A stretch of 61,960 nt of DNA, taken from the NCBI GenBank assembly GCA_005793345.1, contig SXSU01000004.1:1-61960 (forward strand), given 5' to 3'. Positions 26,913-34,992 of this stretch are shown here, one piece after another (positions within the stretch are counted from its first letter, which is position 1; each line of letters begins with the position of its first letter). A program made the position numbers and the translations under genes. The notes below the pieces were generated by a model. That model made no database searches, was not told the origin of the DNA, and worked only from the letters and a program-made list of their open reading frames with translations. This DNA is from Bdellovibrionales bacterium (lineage in GTDB: Bacteria; Bdellovibrionota; Bdellovibrionia; Bdellovibrionales; Bdellovibrionaceae).

Positions 26913-27257
26913 ATGCGTGTTAAAGGTGGATTTACAAATCGTCGTCGTCATAAAAAAGTATTAAAACGTGCAAGTGGTTTTTACTCAGCAAATAGCAGAT
27001 GTTATACCCATGCAGTTGAAAAAGTTGATAGAGCATTAAGATACGCTTATCGTGATCGTAAAGCTAAAAAGAGAACATTCCGTCGTTTATGGACAACTCG
27101 TATTAATGCAGCAGCAAGAATTAATGGAACTACTTACTCTGTATTAATGGGTGCAATCCTTAAAAAAGGTTTAATGATTGATAGAAAGTCTTTAGCTGAT
27201 TTAGCAATTACAGATGCGGCTGCTTTTACAGCAATTGTAAAACAAGCATTAGCTTAG
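26913..27257 (+). CDS. rplT: 50S ribosomal protein L20
   Basis: An assembly protein of the large subunit that binds 23S rRNA and often represses its own operon. The 114-aa product has the family N terminus MRVKGGFTNRRRHKKVLKRASGF with the strongly basic extension, then RDRKAKKRTFRRLWTTRINAA and ARINGTTYSVLMGAILKKG. Length is close to the usual 117-120 aa. The ribosome site AAGGAGG is strong and sits 8 nt before the ATG. It is co-transcribed with rpmI and followed by an intrinsic terminator at about 27290. Confidence 0.96.
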   Translation: MRVKGGFTNRRRHKKVLKRASGFYSANSRCYTHAVEKVDRALRYAYRDRKAKKRTFRRLWTTRINAAARINGTTYSVLMGAILKKGLMIDRKSLADLAITDAAAFTAIVKQALA

Positions 27258-27287
27258 TTTTTTTTCAAATATCTAAAATTTTAATAA

Positions 27288-27325
27288 TAAAAAGGGGGTT
27301 AAATTTATTAACCCCCTTTTTTTAT
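27288..27325 (+). terminator. intrinsic terminator after rplT
   Basis: AAAAGGGGGTTAA and TTAACCCCCTTTT form a stem of at least 13 bp with a 5-nt loop, followed by T residues. The stem is symmetrical with A and T runs on both sides, so it may terminate in both directions. Confidence 0.9.
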
Positions 27326-27349
27326 TTTTAGATGCTTTTGTTTCAAACT

Positions 27350-27415
27350 GAATACTTACATGATTATATCCGTCATAATCTCTGTCAATTATTTTCTTGT
27401 TTGTTTAGGGCTGCT
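27350..27415 (+). repeat. decayed repeat remnant (end of A and B flank)
   Basis: ATGATTATATCCGTCATAATC resembles the closing half of module A. ATTATTTTCTTGTTTGTTTAGGGCTGC is the conserved flank leading into module B, but the B hairpin is lost. It lies just before the mevalonate cluster. Confidence 0.65.
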
Positions 27416-27457
27416 TATATTGATAAAACTTTATTTTTATATTAAGAAATAAAATAT

Positions 27458-28528
27458 ATGATTGAAACAAAAAAAACTTCTAATTTTAAAGTTGATGATA
27501 TAAATTTTGAGAAACGAAAAAAAGATCATATTGAGTACTCATTAGATCCCAATTCGCAATGGGAATACATTTCTGGATTGGCAAATATTCAACTTCTTCA
27601 TGATGCGCTACCTGAACTTGATTTTTCTGAAATTGAAATTGGAGAGACATCGTTAGGATATAACTGGAATTGTCCAATTTTTGTAAGTTCTATGACTGCT
27701 GGGAATAAAGAAGGTGAACGTATTAATGAGGTTATCACTGATGCATGTTCAAGCAAAAATTGGTTAATGGGAGTAGGTTCACAAAGAAAAGAACTTTTTG
27801 ATTCTGAGGCCGCTCAGGAGTGGAAAAAACTTAAGATTAGTTATCCTAAAATTAAATGGGCTGCAAATCTTGGGATCACTCAGTTAATTCAAATTGATAT
27901 AATGCAAGTTGAAAAACTACTTGATAACTTAGAAGCTGTGGCTTTGTTTATACATTTAAATCCATTACAAGAATCTTTACAGTTAGAAGGGACGCCTCAT
28001 TTTAGAGGAGGTGTTGAGAAAATTATAACTCTAACAGAAAGACTTAAAATTCCTATTATAGTTAAAGAAGTTGGGTGTGGAATTTCAGAGGTTACTGCTA
28101 TGAAACTTAGAACTGCAAAATTGACAGCTATTGATGTCAGCGGTTTAGGTGGTACTCATTGGGGTAGAATTGAAAACTTACGAACACCTACAACCCATGA
28201 GTTGTATTCTGTTGGTCAAAACTTTAAAGACTGGGGCATTGATACTGTAGAATCTTTATTATGCTTGTCACAATTAAATTTACCTTTTGAGCTCTGGGCA
28301 TCAGGAGGAGTACGATCTGGAGTGGATGTAGCTAAACTAATAGCTCTTGGAGCTAAAATGGTAGGAGTTGCACAACCTTTTTTAAAAGCTTCTCTTAAGG
28401 GAGTTGATTCAGTTATTGAATTAATGAATCAATTTGAAAGTGAGCTTAAAATTGCTATGTTCTGTACAGGAATAAAGAATACTAATGATTTGAGAGCAAG
28501 AAAGGTTTGGAAATGGAAAAACAAATAA
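27458..28528 (+). CDS. fni: type 2 isopentenyl-diphosphate delta-isomerase
   Basis: An FMN- and NADPH-dependent enzyme interconverting isopentenyl and dimethylallyl diphosphate, the final step feeding isoprenoid synthesis. The 356-aa protein shows RKKDHIEYSL at the N terminus, FVSSMTAGNKEGERIN (FMN and phosphate binding), MGVGSQRKEL, IVKEVGCGIS, DVSGLGGTHW, and SGGVRSGVDVAKLIALGA for the FMN phosphate. Its length matches type 2 enzymes (about 340-360 aa), which are unrelated to Idi type 1. It is the first gene of a three-gene cluster, overlapping mvaA by 16 nt. The ATG at 27458 follows AAGAAATAAAAT, a poor ribosome site. A decayed repeat lies upstream. Confidence 0.93.
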   Translation: MIETKKTSNFKVDDINFEKRKKDHIEYSLDPNSQWEYISGLANIQLLHDALPELDFSEIEIGETSLGYNWNCPIFVSSMTAGNKEGERINEVITDACSSKNWLMGVGSQRKELFDSEAAQEWKKLKISYPKIKWAANLGITQLIQIDIMQVEKLLDNLEAVALFIHLNPLQESLQLEGTPHFRGGVEKIITLTERLKIPIIVKEVGCGISEVTAMKLRTAKLTAIDVSGLGGTHWGRIENLRTPTTHELYSVGQNFKDWGIDTVESLLCLSQLNLPFELWASGGVRSGVDVAKLIALGAKMVGVAQPFLKASLKGVDSVIELMNQFESELKIAMFCTGIKNTNDLRARKVWKWKNK

Positions 28529-29796
28529 GTGAACTTTTTCAAGGGTTCTCAAAACTTTCACGCCAGGAAAGATTTCAAAAGTTACTCGAGTGTGGAGCGT
28601 TGAATGAATCAGAAATTGAATATCTTGAAAAGGGTGGTTTAAAAGATTTTACTCTTGGAGAAAAGTTTATTGAAAATGTAATTGGTTATTTTCAATTGCC
28701 TTTAGGGGTTGCTACTAATTTTAATATTGATGGACGAGATTTTATAATTCCAATGGCTGTTGAAGAAACGTCTATTGTGGCAGCAGCTAGTAAAACTGCA
28801 AAATGGATTAGAGAAAATGGACGAATTGAAACTGAAACTATAGGTAAAGAAATTATTGGGCAGATTCAACTTGCAAATGTAAAAGAGCCAAGTCTTTTTC
28901 GACAACAAATTTTGGCAAACAAATCTCATTTTATTGAAATTTCAAATAAGGAAGTGGCCTTTGGTTTAGTTCAACGAGGTGGTGGTATTAGCGATATCCA
29001 AGTTCGATTTATAAAACGATCGGATAATGGTTTCATGGCTGTTATTCATGTATTATGCAATCCTTGTGATGCCATGGGGGCCAATATTATAAATCAAGTT
29101 TGCGAGTATCTTAAAGAACCCATTGAGCAATTAACTGGTGAAAAAGTATCGATGTGTATACTTTCAAACTTAGTAGATACAAAACTTACTCGTGTTAAAG
29201 TTACATTAGATACAATTGACCCTGAATTGGCAGCTAAAATAGAGGAGGCCTCAATATTTGCTGAGCTTGACCCCTATAGGGCTGCTACAAATAATAAGGG
29301 TGTACTTAATGGTATTGATCCAATTCTAATTGCTACTGGTAATGATTGGAGAGCGGTTGAGGCTGGTATTCATGCCTATGCAGCTTCATCGGGCCAATAC
29401 CGTTCTATTACAAAGTGGAGATGCGAAGGAAAAAAACTAATAGGTATATTTGAAGCACCAGTTATAGTAGGAACAGTTGGGGGTGTAACAACTTTACATC
29501 CAACAGCACGGTTGTGCTTAAGAATGTTAAATATAAAAAGTGCCGAAGAGTTATCGAGAGTTATAGCATCTGTGGGATTGGTACAAAACCTGGGAGCTTT
29601 AAGAGCTTTAACTACAGTTGGAATTATTGAAGGTCATATGAAACTTCATATTAAAAATCTAACTTTGGGAGCTGGTGCTGAGGAAAAAGAAATCCCCCAT
29701 GTGCAAAAACGTTTAGAAGAAATTTTATCTGTTAGAAAAAGAATTAGTTTGAGTAATGCAATAGAAGTACTTAAGGAACTCAGAGGGCATTTGTGA
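28513..29796 (+). CDS. mvaA: hydroxymethylglutaryl-CoA reductase (class II)
   Basis: Makes mevalonate from HMG-CoA, the committed step of the mevalonate pathway. The 427-aa protein has class II features: MAVEETSIVAAASK (the catalytic Glu region), NPCDAMGANIINQVCEYL (cofactor-binding region), ATNNKGVLNGIDPILIATGN with the catalytic Lys, and GTVGGVTTLHPTARLCL. KLHIKNLTLGAG near the C terminus may carry the conserved His. There is no membrane anchor, as expected for class II. The ATG at 28513 is preferred to a TTG two codons earlier. It overlaps fni upstream and the GHMP kinase downstream by 4 nt, so all three are one operon. Confidence 0.94.
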   Translation: MEKQISELFQGFSKLSRQERFQKLLECGALNESEIEYLEKGGLKDFTLGEKFIENVIGYFQLPLGVATNFNIDGRDFIIPMAVEETSIVAAASKTAKWIRENGRIETETIGKEIIGQIQLANVKEPSLFRQQILANKSHFIEISNKEVAFGLVQRGGGISDIQVRFIKRSDNGFMAVIHVLCNPCDAMGANIINQVCEYLKEPIEQLTGEKVSMCILSNLVDTKLTRVKVTLDTIDPELAAKIEEASIFAELDPYRAATNNKGVLNGIDPILIATGNDWRAVEAGIHAYAASSGQYRSITKWRCEGKKLIGIFEAPVIVGTVGGVTTLHPTARLCLRMLNIKSAEELSRVIASVGLVQNLGALRALTTVGIIEGHMKLHIKNLTLGAGAEEKEIPHVQKRLEEILSVRKRISLSNAIEVLKELRGHL

Positions 29797-30752
29797 AAAT
29801 ATCTGTAGGGTCAAAAGTATTTTTGCTAGGTGAATATTTAGCATTAAACGGTGGACCCGCAATTACAGCATGCTTTGAGCCTAGATTTGAAATGTATTTT
29901 TCAAAAAGCAAAAAAGAATATTGTGAAATTAAAAATCTTTTTCATCAACAAAGCCCTGCTGGGGTATATTATGAAAAAAATCGTAATTTTTTTCATAATA
30001 TTGAAATCCATTTTAAAGATCCGCATTTGGGTAAAGGGGGATGGGGTGCTAGTTCTGCTCAGTTTGCACTCCTAGCTGCTTTTGTTGAAGGAAAAAAAAT
30101 AAATTTATTTTCAGAGAATCTTCAAGTTTTAGATTTGAATTTATATAATCATTTGAGAACAAATTTATATTCTACAATTGACAATGAGTTTTTAAAAGTG
30201 ACAAAAGAGTTAAGTCCAACAGGTTCCACTCCAAGCGGTTTTGACGTCCTATCGCAAATTTATGGTGGAGTTTGTGTTTTAGATCGTAATCAAAATATTT
30301 ATAAAAATATAAATCTAGATTTTGGAAGTGCCGATGATTATCTTGTTTTCCATACTGGAGTTAAGGTTGCAACACATTCGCATTTAGCCGATTTAAAATC
30401 TTTAAATTATAATAATTTTTATAACATAGTAAATCATTTTATAGAGGCTCTGAAAAATCGAAATTATAATTTAATGATAAAAAGTATAAATGATTTTAGA
30501 AATGCTTTAGTTACTCAAAATTTAGAATTGAATTCGACTACTGATTTAATTAATTACTTAAGCAAAGACCGGGACATTTTAAATGCAATTAAAGGTTGTG
30601 GTGCTCTTGGAGCTGATTTAATTTTCTTAATTTACAATAAAAAAAATAAGGAAAATATATTAGAACTCTTAAGGAAAGCTGGAATTACTAATTTTATTTT
30701 TTCGTCTCAACTCACTGATGGATTACAATTCGAAATAACTGCTCATGATTAA
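29793..30752 (+). CDS. GHMP kinase, probable mevalonate or phosphomevalonate kinase
   Basis: A 319-aa small-molecule kinase of the GHMP superfamily, probably phosphorylating mevalonate or mevalonate phosphate. Motif 1 is SKVFLLGEYLALNGGPAITA. Motif 2 is GKGGWGASSAQFALLAAF, the glycine-rich phosphate loop. SPTGSTPSGFDVLSQIYGG follows, with the Asp likely acting as the base. Motif 3 is IKGCGALGADLIFLIY. The GEYLAL form of motif 1 is nearer to phosphomevalonate kinases than to mevalonate kinases (GEHAVV), but I cannot decide. The start is GTG, overlapping the mvaA stop (GTGA). The last codons (Thr-Ala-His-Asp-stop) lie within repeat module A, so the natural C terminus was altered or capped by repeat DNA. 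Confidence 0.82.
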   Translation: MKISVGSKVFLLGEYLALNGGPAITACFEPRFEMYFSKSKKEYCEIKNLFHQQSPAGVYYEKNRNFFHNIEIHFKDPHLGKGGWGASSAQFALLAAFVEGKKINLFSENLQVLDLNLYNHLRTNLYSTIDNEFLKVTKELSPTGSTPSGFDVLSQIYGGVCVLDRNQNIYKNINLDFGSADDYLVFHTGVKVATHSHLADLKSLNYNNFYNIVNHFIEALKNRNYNLMIKSINDFRNALVTQNLELNSTTDLINYLSKDRDILNAIKGCGALGADLIFLIYNKKNKENILELLRKAGITNFIFSSQLTDGLQFEITAHD

Positions 30753-30893
30753 GTCTGATTGCTTCGCAATTTTATCAGACATAATCATAAGCAGTTATTT
30801 TCTTGTTTGTTGGGGGCGATTTTCAATCACCCCAAAGATGACTGCTTATGATTAAGTCTGATCGCTTCGTGATTATATCGGGTATAATTATAA
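30735..30893 (+). repeat. palindromic repeat unit A-B-A (copy 6)
   Basis: The first module A reads CTGCTCATGATTAAG, inner hairpin ATTGC-TTC-GCAAT, then ATCAGACATAATCATAAGCAG. The flank TTATTTTCTTGTTTGTTGGG and B hairpin GGGGGCGATT-TTC-AATCACCCC follow (about 30812-30833). The second A starts at about 30839 and its closing arm is diverged. The inner stem uses T-A where most copies have C-G, keeping the pairing. The unit separates two convergent genes and includes the stop codon of the upstream one. Confidence 0.9.
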
Positions 30894-30906
30894 AAAACTA
30901 AAAAGT

Positions 30907-31734
30907 TTAAAAGTTTTTTATTGAATCTTCTAGACCTGGAAAATCTATAAATGGATTGCGATTATGTTGTGTTTTGAAAACTTCTTCATGACGAGTTAAT
31001 TCAACTTGGTCTGGAGGATCATCTTTACTCCATTTTCTCAAGACATCTTCTTCATCAGAATCGATATCCAAGGAATAACGTGTAGAAAAATAAAATATAG
31101 CTCTTGCAACTTCACCTTTGTGACAATTTGGAGGTTCAAATCTGTAGCCATCTGAGGTTCTACCTAATTTTGACTCATCACACTTTAGAGGCTCGGCTGA
31201 GTTATTAACAATACCAAACTTGTAATTTCCTCTTTTATTGTTCATGAGGGAGTCTGATGGAAAAAGATGGTGTAGATCTGATTTTTGAAGTTGAGTAGGA
31301 TATTTTTTATTAAATCGACTTTGGGGCCAAGTATGTTCAACATTAAGTAATTCATAGTGAGGAACTTTATCAGGACCAATACCTGCGGTGTAAATTTTTT
31401 GGCAATAAACATCTTTAATTGCATATTTGCCATTATTTAAAATTAAATCAATTTTTCTAAATATATTAAATTTTGCGGTTTCATAATTTAATGGAAGCTG
31501 ATTTATTGAAATGACAGTTTGTAAGAAATTTTTAATACCATCAGTGTTTTTATAGGCTTCAATCTTATTTGTAAAATCTCTTCCATAGTACTGCTCTTTA
31601 TCTAATGCTATTTCACCCTGAAGAGCATTTAAGTCTGGTATATTTATGAGACTATAAGTTGAAAAAGAAAGTAAAATTATAATTAGTGAAATTAGGATCT
31701 TTGAAGCTCTTATATAAGATGCTTTTATCAACAT
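30907..31734 (-). CDS. secreted endonuclease I family nuclease
   Basis: A 275-aa nuclease of the endonuclease I (EndA/NucM) family, which degrades DNA (sometimes RNA) outside the cytoplasm. The signal peptide is a hydrophobic segment at about residues 12-29. Diagnostic motifs are LNVEHTWPQSRFN (catalytic His), KSDLHHLFPSDSLMNNKRGNY (metal-binding Asn and Arg), and GEVARAIFYFSTRY later. Length fits the family. It lies alone between a repeat unit and a histidine kinase gene transcribed away. Digestion of external or prey DNA for nutrition is a reasonable inference given the many other secreted hydrolases. The start at 31734 is supported only by the signal peptide position. Confidence 0.9.
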   Translation of the reverse strand: MLIKASYIRASKILISLIIILLSFSTYSLINIPDLNALQGEIALDKEQYYGRDFTNKIEAYKNTDGIKNFLQTVISINQLPLNYETAKFNIFRKIDLILNNGKYAIKDVYCQKIYTAGIGPDKVPHYELLNVEHTWPQSRFNKKYPTQLQKSDLHHLFPSDSLMNNKRGNYKFGIVNNSAEPLKCDESKLGRTSDGYRFEPPNCHKGEVARAIFYFSTRYSLDIDSDEEDVLRKWSKDDPPDQVELTRHEEVFKTQHNRNPFIDFPGLEDSIKNF

Positions 31735-31906
31735 TTATTACCCAACCTGTAAAAAAATGGTGCAGACTAACTTGTCATCTCAAATTATTAGTTAAGATGT
31801 CAAGACATTAGTCTTTTAAATTGCTTTTTAAAAATATCATCTAGACTCAATGGATTGTGCATTCTTCCGATGATACAACTATGGAGCTTAAAAACCAGAG
31901 GAAAAA

Positions 31907-33727
31907 ATGAGACTTTACAATAAACTTGTTTTGGTTTTTTTAGGATTGTTAGCAATTTGTACCCTAGTGTCAGCAACTGCCTTTTATTTAATAAGTGAAG
32001 AAACTATTGAAAAAGTTTTTATAGATATTATTTCGGAACAAAATGATAATTATATTAAAAATTTTAATAAATTTATTACTGAGAATATTCGCATTTCACA
32101 ATTTTTAATAAAAGATCAAAGAATTCAAAAATGGAATTATAATTTAACGGCATTAGGAGAGTATTTGAATGATATATCTATTGTTTATCCACATTTTGAA
32201 TCTATTTTATTATTAGATTTAAAAGGTATAGTTCAGGCAAACTCAATCCAAGTTGATCTACAAAAAAGATATAAGTATTTTGATTATTTGCAAAAGATTG
32301 CTAAAAGTGAAGATTATCATTGGGATTTTGTAGTTGATGAAGTTTTTTATAAAGGTAAATATTTGTTAATTAAAAAAATTAATGAATTTAATAATTCAGG
32401 TTATTTGGTTTTTGAAACTTCAGTTAGTCAAATTGATAATTATTTTGGGAAAATAAATAAATTAATTGGTGGAATAATTGCTCCTAAATATAATATTCAA
32501 CTTGAATCAAAAAAAATGTTGATGTCGAACTTTGCATTTAATGAAAATGTATTGGAGTTAATGACTATTCATAATGAATTTGAAGAAAAACCTAACGTAA
32601 GAATATTTGAGGATGAAGAGCATATTTTTATTGAGAATAAAAATATAGAAAGTGTCCAAATGTTCGGACAAGATGATAATTCTGGACAATCACATAGTCA
32701 CTGGTCATTAACCACTAGAATAAGTAAAGAAGATTTAGAATCGCCAGTGCATACTATTAGAAATACTTTGATTTGGTTATTTTTAATTTTATTCTTATTA
32801 AGCAGTATTGTTCTTTATACCTGGTTGAAAAAGGAAATATTACCGTTAACTAAATTAGTGAATAAAATCGATGAGCTAGGGACAGGAAAGTTTGAAAAGA
32901 TAGAAGTTTCTGATAATCTTAACTATGATATTCATCAACTTTTAACTGGGTATAATGAAATGATAGTGGAATTAGAAAAAACAATATTTAATCTAAACAA
33001 TTCAAGTAAATTTGCAGTTTTAGGGGAAATGGCATCTGGAATTGCACATGAGATTAATAACCCATTGCAAATTATTCGTGGTTTTGCAGAAATGCAAATT
33101 CGATCCATTCAAAATAATAAAATAGAAAAAACAATAGATTATAGTAATAAAATAATTTCTGTCACAGACCGAATTGCAAAAATTGTTGTGGCATTGAAAA
33201 CTTATGCTCATAACCAAAATAATGAAAAATTTGAAATTCAGTCAATAAGAAAAATTATTGATGATACTTTAATTTTTTGTGAACAAAAATTTAAGTTATC
33301 TGCAATTGAATTGCGAATTTCATTGCAACCTCCAAGTTTAAAGATTGCTTGTCACTCAATTCAAATTTCACAAGTATTACTTAATTTGTTAAATAATGCA
33401 TATGATGCTGTTACTGAGCAAGATGTTGAACGTTGGATTGAAATTGACGTTGTAGTGAAAAATAATATGATGGTGTTATCTGTCTTAAATAGTGGAAAAA
33501 AAATAGATGATTCAATTGCCACTAAAATGTTTCAGCCGTTTTTTACGACAAAGCCAGTAGGTAAAGGAACTGGTCTAGGAATGTCTATTGTAAAAAACCT
33601 TGTTGAACAACATAAAGGCGAAGTTAAACTAGATATGACTTCATATCATACTAAATTTGTAATTGAAATTCCAATTAACCAAGATTTAAATCTTGTAAAA
33701 GAAGTCAAAAATAAAATAGCTAGTTAA
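31907..33727 (+). CDS. membrane sensor histidine kinase
   Basis: A 606-aa two-component sensor. Two transmembrane segments (about residues 6-28 and 286-306) enclose a 250-residue extracytoplasmic domain, probably of the Cache type. A HAMP linker follows, then the H-box GEMASGIAHEINNPLQIIRG with phosphorylatable His381. The N-box is QVLLNLLNNAYDA and the G2 box GKGTGLGMSIVKNLV, giving a full HATPase domain. The HEINNPL form places it among NtrB/ZraS-like kinases. Such kinases often pair with sigma-54 activators, which may matter given the sigma-54-type promoter at 5084. No response regulator is adjacent, so this is an orphan kinase. GAGG lies just before the ATG. Confidence 0.9.
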   Translation: MRLYNKLVLVFLGLLAICTLVSATAFYLISEETIEKVFIDIISEQNDNYIKNFNKFITENIRISQFLIKDQRIQKWNYNLTALGEYLNDISIVYPHFESILLLDLKGIVQANSIQVDLQKRYKYFDYLQKIAKSEDYHWDFVVDEVFYKGKYLLIKKINEFNNSGYLVFETSVSQIDNYFGKINKLIGGIIAPKYNIQLESKKMLMSNFAFNENVLELMTIHNEFEEKPNVRIFEDEEHIFIENKNIESVQMFGQDDNSGQSHSHWSLTTRISKEDLESPVHTIRNTLIWLFLILFLLSSIVLYTWLKKEILPLTKLVNKIDELGTGKFEKIEVSDNLNYDIHQLLTGYNEMIVELEKTIFNLNNSSKFAVLGEMASGIAHEINNPLQIIRGFAEMQIRSIQNNKIEKTIDYSNKIISVTDRIAKIVVALKTYAHNQNNEKFEIQSIRKIIDDTLIFCEQKFKLSAIELRISLQPPSLKIACHSIQISQVLLNLLNNAYDAVTEQDVERWIEIDVVVKNNMMVLSVLNSGKKIDDSIATKMFQPFFTTKPVGKGTGLGMSIVKNLVEQHKGEVKLDMTSYHTKFVIEIPINQDLNLVKEVKNKIAS

Positions 33728-33797
33728 AATTATCAAAAATTTGAAATAGTAATTATTAAATTCAATTTAAATTTTAAATACGGGAAGATATTAAATC

Positions 33798-33955
33798 ATT
33801 TAAAGACTATGTCTGATAAAATCGCGAAGCGATCAGACTTAATCTTTAGCAGTAAAGGGGAGATTGAAAATCGCCCCAAACAAACAGGAAAATAACTGCT
33901 AAAGATTATGTCTGATAAAATCGCGAAGCGATCAGACTTAATCTTTAGCAGTTAT
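33798..33955 (-). repeat. palindromic repeat unit A-B-A (copy 7)
   Basis: Two modules A share arms GATTATGTCTGAT / ATCAGACTTAATC, inner hairpin ATCGC-GAA-GCGAT, with outer arms GCTAAA / TTTAGC that differ from other copies (ATGAG or TAAG) yet still pair. Module B (GGGGAGATTGAAAATCGCCCC) and CAAACAAACAGGAAAATAAC lie between. The unit ends exactly at the TAA stop of gpmA and fills the gap after the convergent histidine kinase gene. Confidence 0.92.
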
Positions 33956-34698
33956 TTGGATTTTCCCTGATTTGCAACAGCTTCCATTGCTCTTTTTACA
34001 GTATCAGGATCTCCTATAAATTTTTTAGAAATAATATTTAAGTTTGCGTCTAAATCATAAACTAAAGGAACTCCTGTTGGGATATTTATTTCCATAATTT
34101 GTTCAGGAGTTAATTTTTCAAGATACTGAACTAATGCTCTAAGGCTGTTGCCATGAGCTACTATTAAAACTTTTTTATTTTTTTTGATTTCGGGTAAAAT
34201 TGTTGTCGCCCAGAATGGCATGAATCTTTGTGAAGTATCTTTTAGCGCTTCGCAAGATGGTAATTCATTTTGCGGAATATCATTATATCTTTTGTCATGA
34301 CAAGGGTGATTTGGATCATCTTTAGACATTGGTGGAGGAGGGGTATCATAACTTCTTCGCCAAATTTTGACTTGATCTTCACCGTGGCGTGCAGCGGTTT
34401 CAGTTTTATTTAATCCTTGTAAGGAGCCATAGTGACGTTCATTTAACCGCCAAGACTTTTCGACTGGAATCCATAATAAATTCATTTCATCAAGTACAAT
34501 CCAGCAAGTGCGAATTGCTCTTTTGAGAACTGATGTGAATGCAATATCAAATTGATACCCATTTTGCTTTAGGGCTAGTCCTGCGGATTTTGCCTCTAAT
34601 AGACCTGACTCAGCAAGATCTACATCTTGCCAACCAGTAAAGCGATTTTCTTTATTCCACTGACTTTCGCCATGTCTGACCAATACAAGTTTATACAT
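33952..34698 (-). CDS. gpmA: 2,3-bisphosphoglycerate-dependent phosphoglycerate mutase
   Basis: Interconverts 3- and 2-phosphoglycerate in glycolysis. The 248-aa protein opens with [21 protein letters not shown], containing the phosphohistidine RHGES motif. It then shows [47 protein letters not shown] and [17 protein letters not shown] with the second catalytic His. Length matches the family. I set the start at the ATG at 34698, preceded by GGAG. The frame stays open for another 47 codons upstream, but these are translated repeat modules B and C and are rejected. The TAA stop at 33952 is the terminal TAA of a repeat unit. It is transcribed away from the odhA operon. Confidence 0.95.
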   Translation of the reverse strand: MYKLVLVRHGESQWNKENRFTGWQDVDLAESGLLEAKSAGLALKQNGYQFDIAFTSVLKRAIRTCWIVLDEMNLLWIPVEKSWRLNERHYGSLQGLNKTETAARHGEDQVKIWRRSYDTPPPPMSKDDPNHPCHDKRYNDIPQNELPSCEALKDTSQRFMPFWATTILPEIKKNKKVLIVAHGNSLRALVQYLEKLTPEQIMEINIPTGVPLVYDLDANLNIISKKFIGDPDTVKRAMEAVANQGKSK

Positions 34699-34751
34699 TA
34701 GTAATTTCTCCAAAAAAATATTTTCATAACCATGTCTAGTATAACATAATA

Positions 34752-34897
34752 AAAAGATTATTATGAAAATACAAACTTTAGTTTGTGTTTTCATAATACG
34801 GGGTGATTGAAAGATCACCCCCAACAAACAGGAAAACAACTGCTCGTGATTACGTCTGATAAAATCGCGCAGCCTATCAGACTTTACAAATAGCAGT
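34752..34897 (-). repeat. composite repeat unit C-B-A (copy 8)
   Basis: Module C is the palindrome ATTATGAAAATACAAACT / AGTTTGTGTTTTCATAAT (about 34758-34795). Module B (CGGGGTGATT...GATCACCCCC) and CAACAAACAGGAAAACAAC follow, then a module A with arms CTGCTCGTGATTACGTCTGAT and ATCAGACTTTACAAATAGCAG whose pairing is partly decayed. The unit occupies the divergent region between gpmA and odhA, so both promoters lie inside or beside it. Confidence 0.88.
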
Positions 34898-34992
34898 TAT
34901 TTTAGCGTGACCCAATGAGTTTTTTTTTGTAGGCTGATCAGTGTGTATCATGATTTAAATCAATGTTTTAAACATCAGGGAGACTAATTACT

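Noticed and set aside
34699-34839. 47-codon N-terminal extension of gpmA
   Set aside because: It translates repeat modules B and C; GGAG precedes the ATG at 34698, which gives the normal phosphoglycerate mutase start.
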